A stretch of DNA of 10,250 bases from UBA8828 sp046315175 (GTDB taxonomy: Bacteria; Verrucomicrobiota; Verrucomicrobiia; Opitutales; UBA953). The stretch spans positions 1-10,250 of the forward strand of contig JBKDBK010000029.1 in NCBI GenBank assembly GCA_046315175.1, given 5' to 3'. A model generated the notes under the pieces. The model did not search any database, was not told the DNA's origin, and saw nothing but the letters and a program-made list of their open reading frames with translations. The position numbers and the translations under genes are program-made. Below are positions 6,496 through 10,250 of the stretch, piece by piece; the first letter of the stretch is position 1; each line of letters opens with the position of its first letter.

Positions 6496-6548
6496 GCCGG
6501 AACCGCCCCGTCCTTGACGCCCCGATTCACCTGGCGTCTCATCGGTCA

Positions 6549-7460
6549 ATGCAAGACCTCGCCCTCGGAACCCTGGCGGCAATCACCCTCCTCGCCTGGT
6601 TCCGGCGGGTGCGCCGACGCCGGCGGTCTCATCGCGCCGCGGCCGCCGCCCTTTCCTCGCCGGCCCGCTTGCCCGCCTTTCTCCGGCCCGAGCCGGTCGG
6701 CGAGCTGGTGCGCCTCGGCCGGGATCATGACGGCGGCTATCTCGTCCCCTTGGCCGCTCTCCATGCGACCAAGGGTCTCCTTAGCTTCGGACTGAACGAC
6801 GATTGGTCCTTCGAGGAGGCGGCCGTCCGGCGGCTACCCGGCATCCCGGTCGTCGCCCACGACCGCAGCGTCAGCCGCTGGAAATTCCCCGCCCAGTCCC
6901 TCGCCCTCTTTCTCCTCGCCCCCCTGCGCGCGATTTTCCTCGGTCGCAAGGTCCTGAGGAGGCCCTGCAACCTGCTCGCCGCCTTCGCCGCCCATCTCCG
7001 ATTCTTCCGCGACAATCGCGTCCACCGGCCGCTTTTCCTCGGCGATCGCTCACGCAACGGCTTCACCGATTTTCACGATGCCGTTCGCCATCCGCTCCTC
7101 GCCACGTGCCCGGAGATTCTCGTCAAGTCGGACATCGAAGGCGCGGAGTATGACGCGTTCGCCAACCCCTCGCGCGAGGACCTGGCGCGCGTCTCGGCGC
7201 TGGTGGTTGAGTTTCACCACCTCGACCGCGAGCTGCCCCGGCTCCGCTCCCTTGCCCTGTCGCTGGCAGGCGACTTCGCCATCGCCCACGTCCACGCCAA
7301 CAACCACATCCTTCCGGCCTCCGACGGCACCCTGCCCGTGATCGAGGTCACCTGGGTCGCCCGTCGCCACATCCCCGCGCATCCCACGCTCGCGGATGTC
7401 ACCCATCTCGACCAGCCCTGCGACCCCGGCCGCCCCGAGTGCCCTATTGAATTCGCATGA
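6549..7460 (+). CDS. FkbM-family SAM-dependent methyltransferase, probably membrane-anchored
   Basis: A 303-residue protein. The frame is open back to 6381, but that stretch is the antisense of a tRNA; ATG 6549 is the first sensible start after it. The N-terminus has a hydrophobic segment (residues 4-18, LALGTLAAITLLAWF) followed by RRVRRRRR, a likely single membrane anchor with the enzyme in the cytoplasm. Residues about 52-66, LVRLGRDHDGGYLVP, form the conserved entry of this FkbM subgroup. LLSFGLNDDWSFEEAA occupies the position expected for the SAM-binding loop, and LVKSDIEGAEYDAF (Asp195, Glu197, Glu200) matches the FkbM motif lkIDvEGaE. ALVVEFHHL follows as the next core strand. The family O-methylates natural products and sugars; the gmd/rmd neighbours suggest a sugar such as rhamnose as acceptor, but that is inference. 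It ends 22 bases before gmd. Family call is good; substrate is unknown. Confidence 0.82.
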   Translation: MQDLALGTLAAITLLAWFRRVRRRRRSHRAAAAALSSPARLPAFLRPEPVGELVRLGRDHDGGYLVPLAALHATKGLLSFGLNDDWSFEEAAVRRLPGIPVVAHDRSVSRWKFPAQSLALFLLAPLRAIFLGRKVLRRPCNLLAAFAAHLRFFRDNRVHRPLFLGDRSRNGFTDFHDAVRHPLLATCPEILVKSDIEGAEYDAFANPSREDLARVSALVVEFHHLDRELPRLRSLALSLAGDFAIAHVHANNHILPASDGTLPVIEVTWVARRHIPAHPTLADVTHLDQPCDPGRPECPIEFA

Positions 7461-7474
7461 ATCATATATATGAC
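7447..7474 (+). promoter_or_regulatory. Candidate leaderless promoter for gmd
   Basis: TTGAAT (7447-7452) and TATGAC (7469-7474) are separated by 16 bases, and each matches consensus at 4 of 6 positions. The -10 ends 8 bases before the gmd ATG at 7483, so transcription would start at or next to the start codon. No ribosome binding site precedes that ATG, consistent with a leaderless message. The region is the most AT-rich stretch of the window. Confidence 0.4.
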
Positions 7475-7480
7475 TTCATG
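7456..7480. repeat. AT-rich inverted repeat between the methyltransferase gene and gmd
   Basis: The left arm CATGAATCATAT (7456-7467) pairs with ATATGA-C-TTCATG (7468-7480): 12 base pairs with one unpaired C at 7474 and no loop. It begins inside the methyltransferase stop codon and ends 2 bases before the gmd ATG. It covers the candidate -10 box, as an operator would. As DNA it could bind a dimeric regulator; as RNA the zero-length loop makes a stable hairpin less likely. Confidence 0.65.
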
Positions 7481-7482
7481 AA

Positions 7483-8508
7483 ATGAACCTTGTCACGGGA
7501 ATCACAGGCCAGGACGGGGCTTATCTCGCCGCGAGGCTGCTCCAGCTCGACCATAAAGTCGTCGGTTGTTACCGCCGTACGAGCTCGGTGAATTTCTGGC
7601 GCCTCGAGGAGCTCGGGATCGCCCGCCATCCCAACCTTGCCTTGGTCGAACACGACCTTACCGACCTGTCCGCCAGCCTCCGCCTCCTCCGCGAGTTCAG
7701 CCCGTCCCGGGTCTACAACCTCGCCGCCCAGAGCTTCGTCGGCGTCTCCTTCAATCAGCCGCTGACCACGGCCGAGATCACCGGCGTGGGCGCCCTCAAC
7801 CTCCTCGAGGCCCTCCGGCTCACCGACCCGGTGATTCGCTTCTACCAAGCCTCCACCTCCGAGATGTTCGGCAAGGTCCAGGCTGTGCCCCAGTCCGAGA
7901 CCACGCCCTTCTGGCCCCGCAGCCCCTACGGCGTTGCCAAGCTCTTCGCCCACTGGTTCGCCGTGAATTACCGCGAGTCCCACGGCATCCACGCCTGCAG
8001 CGGCATCCTCTTCAACCACGAGTCTCCCCTGCGCGGACGCGAGTTCGTGACCAGAAAGATCACCGAGGCCGCCGCTCGCATCCGGCTGGGACAACAGGAG
8101 GTGCTCGAGCTCGGCAACCTCGACGCCAAGCGAGACTGGGGCTTCGCCGGCGATTATGTCGAGGGCATGCGGCTCATGCTCGAGCAAGCCGAGCCCGACG
8201 ACTATGTCCTCGCCACCGGGCGCACCGAGACTGTCCGCAACTTCGTCCACCTCGCCTTCCGCGCCGCCGGGATGGAGCTCGTTTTCGAGGGCACCGGCCT
8301 CGCCGAGGTCGGACGCGACCGCGCCGGCGTCGTCCGCGTCCGCGTCAACCCCGCCTTTTTCCGGCCCGCCGAGGTCGACCTCCTCGTCGGCGACGCCTCC
8401 AAGGCCCGCCGGCGCCTCGGCTGGTCTGCCTCCATGGTCCTCGAGCAACTCGCCGAGACGATGGTCGCGGCCGACCTCCGTCGCGTGAAGGCGGGGTTCT
8501 CTTTCTGA
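7483..8508 (+). CDS. gmd: GDP-mannose 4,6-dehydratase
   Basis: A 341-residue short-chain dehydrogenase/reductase, close to the usual Gmd length. It converts GDP-D-mannose to GDP-4-keto-6-deoxy-D-mannose in the cytoplasm, using bound NADP. The start LVTGITGQDGAYLA (Gly6, Gly9, Gly12) is the Gmd nucleotide-binding signature. CYRRTSSVNFWRL fits the NADP-phosphate region. NLAAQSFVGVSF is a conserved Gmd stretch. The catalytic set is Thr125, Glu127 (STSEMFG), Tyr149 and Lys153 (SPYGVAKLFAHW). NHESPLRGREFVTRKI and GNLDAKRDWGFAGDYVEGM are also highly typical. ATG 7483 is preferred because family members begin only a few residues before the glycine motif. No ribosome binding site is visible. The stop overlaps the rmd start by one base (TGATG), implying translational coupling. 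The product can feed GDP-D-rhamnose, L-fucose or perosamine pathways; the next gene points to D-rhamnose. Confidence 0.96.
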   Translation: MNLVTGITGQDGAYLAARLLQLDHKVVGCYRRTSSVNFWRLEELGIARHPNLALVEHDLTDLSASLRLLREFSPSRVYNLAAQSFVGVSFNQPLTTAEITGVGALNLLEALRLTDPVIRFYQASTSEMFGKVQAVPQSETTPFWPRSPYGVAKLFAHWFAVNYRESHGIHACSGILFNHESPLRGREFVTRKITEAAARIRLGQQEVLELGNLDAKRDWGFAGDYVEGMRLMLEQAEPDDYVLATGRTETVRNFVHLAFRAAGMELVFEGTGLAEVGRDRAGVVRVRVNPAFFRPAEVDLLVGDASKARRRLGWSASMVLEQLAETMVAADLRRVKAGFSF

Positions 8509-9371
8509 TGCGCTGGCTGGTCACAGGGGCCTCGGGCTTCACCGGACTCCACCTCGCGTCCCTCATCCGTTCCCGCGGGGAATCGCTTGCGACTCCCGGC
8601 GTCGAGGGGCAGGGCGCGGATGCCTTCGACCTCACCCGTCCCGACCTGGTCGAGGCCTTCGTCGACCGGTTCCGGCCCGACATCGTGGTGCACCTCGCCG
8701 CCATCGCGTCCCCCACCCATCCTGACCCCTCCGCCTTCACTCGTGTCAACGTCGAGGGCACCGGTCACCTGCTCGCCGCCTGTGCCCGGCTCCCCAATCC
8801 GCCCCGGATTGTCCTAGCCAGTAGCGCCACGGTCTACGCCCCCGCCCCCGGCATGCTCGACGAGTCTTCTCCCATCGGGCCGTCCAACGCCTACGGAGCA
8901 AGCAAATGGGCTATGGAGCGGCATGCGGGAAGCTACGTCGGCCAGCTGCCTCTCATCATCGCCCGTCCCTTCAACTATACCGGGCCCGGCCAGGATGTCC
9001 GCTTCGTTGTGCCCAAGATTATCGCCGCCTTCCGCCGCCGCGACCCCGTCCTCACCCTCGGCGCCCTTGATGTCGCGAGGGATTTCTCCGATGTCAGGGA
9101 CGTGGCCGTCGACTACCTCCGTCTCTCCCTATCCGCGCCCGCCGGCACCGTCGTCAACCTCTGCAGCGGCCGCCCCCGCACCATCCGATCCATCGTCGAG
9201 ACGTGCGCCCATCTCTGCGGTTGGAACGCCGAGATCCGCGTCGACCCCGCCCTCGTCCGCCCCGACGAGATTCCTTGCGTCGCCGGGAATCCGGCGCTCC
9301 TGCGCCGCCTGACCGGCCGCGGCCACGACATCGATCTGGATACCACCCTCGCGGACATGCTTGCGCGCTGA
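8508..9371 (+). CDS. rmd: GDP-6-deoxy-D-mannose reductase (GDP-D-rhamnose synthesis)
   Basis: A 287-residue extended SDR protein. Rmd reduces the 4-keto group of the Gmd product to give GDP-D-rhamnose. The frame is open far upstream in a shadow of gmd, but ATG 8508 gives the canonical beginning MRWLVTGASGFTGLHL (Gly7, Gly10, Gly13) and overlaps the gmd stop by one base. Other marks: IVVHLAAIASPTH; LASSATVY; NAYGASKWAMER with catalytic Tyr129 and Lys133; RPFNYTGPGQDVRFVVPKI and ARDFSDVRDV, which are characteristic of Rmd rather than of GDP-fucose synthase or RmlD. Adjacency to gmd supports this. Other SDR roles such as a GDP-talose reductase are less likely. The next gene starts one base after the stop. 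Confidence 0.88.
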   Translation: MRWLVTGASGFTGLHLASLIRSRGESLATPGVEGQGADAFDLTRPDLVEAFVDRFRPDIVVHLAAIASPTHPDPSAFTRVNVEGTGHLLAACARLPNPPRIVLASSATVYAPAPGMLDESSPIGPSNAYGASKWAMERHAGSYVGQLPLIIARPFNYTGPGQDVRFVVPKIIAAFRRRDPVLTLGALDVARDFSDVRDVAVDYLRLSLSAPAGTVVNLCSGRPRTIRSIVETCAHLCGWNAEIRVDPALVRPDEIPCVAGNPALLRRLTGRGHDIDLDTTLADMLAR

Positions 9372-9372
9372 T

Positions 9373-10250
9373 ATGCGGATTCTCCTCGACTGCACCGCCA
9401 GTTACTGGCGACCCCACAACAGCTCGGGTGTCCAGCGCGTCGCCCGCGAGATCGCCCGCCGCCACACCCTCGCCCCCGCAGGCTGCGAGTGCATTCCGGT
9501 GCACTGGTCCCTCGGCGCCTGGCGCCGCGTCTCCCAACCCTGGCGACCCTACGTCGCGTTACGCCATCTCGCCCGTCGCGCCCAGACCCTCTCCGCAACC
9601 CTTCGCGTTCGCCTTCGCTCCGGCAACCTCGCCGTCCTGCCGCTTCTGGCCCTCGCCCTGCCAGCCTATCTCTTCCTCCGTCTGCTCGTCCAACTCACCG
9701 GTTGGGTCGCCGCCCTGCGCGACTCGGCGGTGATGCCCTCCGCCGGCGACGTGCTGTTGATGGTCGAGTACCCTTATCGCAATCAAGCCGCCATTCGACG
9801 GGCCCTGACCCAGGGGGTTCGCCTCGTCGCCGTCATCCACGACCTCATTCCCTTCACCCATCCCCAATGGGTGCGCTGGCCCTCGCCCTTGCCCGACTGG
9901 TTCGATTGGCTCGGCGTCCACGCCCATAAGATCCTCGGCGTCTCCGGCTTCGTCGAGGGCGAGCTTCGCCGGCGCTACACTCGCGCCGACCTTCGGTTGG
10001 GACATTTCCACAACGGCGCGGACTTCGCCGCGCCGGCCAGGGAGGGGCTGTCGCGCGCGGTGGCGGAGGGCGCGCCGTACTTCCTTATGGTCGGGACGCT
10101 CGCCCCCCACAAGGGCCACGCCTTCGCCCTGGCGGCCTTCGAGTCCGCCTGGGCGCGGGGCTGTCCCGCGCGCTTGGTCATCCTCGGTCGCCGGGGCTGG
10201 ATGACGGACGACCTCGTGGCGCGGCTCAACGCCCATCCCGAGCGCGGCTC
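9373..10250 (+). CDS. GT4-family glycosyltransferase, C-terminus beyond window
   Basis: An open frame of 292 codons runs off the right edge. The start ATG 9373 follows the rmd stop with one base between, so it belongs to the gmd-rmd unit. The N-terminal domain begins MRILLDCTASYWRP and SSGVQRVAREI (residues 18-27), a signature of GT4 enzymes similar to the Pseudomonas A-band rhamnosyltransferases WbpX/WbpY/WbpZ. VIHDLIPFTHP (154-164) is the next conserved strand and loop. GTLAPHKGH (241-249) marks the beginning of the C-terminal, donor-binding half, and VILGRRGW follows. The catalytic E-x7-E region is not reached. Residues 86-108 form a long hydrophobic stretch inside the N-domain, perhaps a membrane-contact helix. 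Given its position, GDP-D-rhamnose is the likely donor and a lipid-linked glycan the acceptor; both are inferences. Confidence 0.88.
   Translation, partial: MRILLDCTASYWRPHNSSGVQRVAREIARRHTLAPAGCECIPVHWSLGAWRRVSQPWRPYVALRHLARRAQTLSATLRVRLRSGNLAVLPLLALALPAYLFLRLLVQLTGWVAALRDSAVMPSAGDVLLMVEYPYRNQAAIRRALTQGVRLVAVIHDLIPFTHPQWVRWPSPLPDWFDWLGVHAHKILGVSGFVEGELRRRYTRADLRLGHFHNGADFAAPAREGLSRAVAEGAPYFLMVGTLAPHKGHAFALAAFESAWARGCPARLVILGRRGWMTDDLVARLNAHPERG

Noticed and set aside
6381..6548. Upstream extension of the methyltransferase frame
   Set aside because: It would translate the complement of the tRNA-Gly gene; ATG 6549 gives a sensible membrane anchor instead.

Overview
The window is very GC-rich DNA (about 70% by eye, coding triplets mostly ending in C on the + strand). 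It most resembles a Verrucomicrobiota genome of the Opitutales/Opitutaceae type. The reasons are a PEP-CTERM sorting signal at the left edge, a second surface protein with autotransporter-like beta repeats and a PEP-CTERM-like tail, a DUF4838 lipoprotein, almost no Shine-Dalgarno sequences, and palindromic intergenic repeats. The phylum assignment is an inference. The gene family calls rest on visible motifs.

Layout. 1-160: end of a PEP-CTERM protein. 161-708: gene-free, repeat-rich spacer with two copies of a 55-bp repeat, each carrying a perfect hairpin, then a degenerate GAGCCAACGAGC array. 709-1860: PglE/EpsN-type sugar aminotransferase. 1829-3196, minus strand: PEP-CTERM-like beta-repeat surface protein, overlapping the aminotransferase tail to tail. 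3320-5650: DUF4838 lipoprotein. 5654-6358: PglC-type phosphoglycosyl transferase, 3 bases after the lipoprotein gene. 6382-6453, minus strand: tRNA-Gly(CCC) with a recognisable promoter. 6549-7460: FkbM-family methyltransferase. 7456-7480: AT-rich inverted repeat within a possible leaderless promoter. 7483-9371: gmd and rmd, overlapping by one base. 9373 to the window end: glycosyltransferase of GT4 type, cut off by the edge.

How the genes fit together. This is part of an exopolysaccharide or surface-glycan locus. PglE and PglC point to a UDP-bacillosamine-type amino sugar placed on undecaprenyl phosphate as the first sugar of a repeat unit. Gmd and Rmd convert GDP-mannose to GDP-D-rhamnose. 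The GT4 enzyme is a plausible D-rhamnosyltransferase, and the FkbM protein could O-methylate the glycan. The DUF4838 lipoprotein sits in the PglC transcription unit and may bind or trim the polymer in the envelope. PEP-CTERM proteins often occur in organisms that combine exosortase sorting with EPS production, but no exosortase, flippase, polymerase, PglF-type dehydratase or PglD-type acetyltransferase is in this window.
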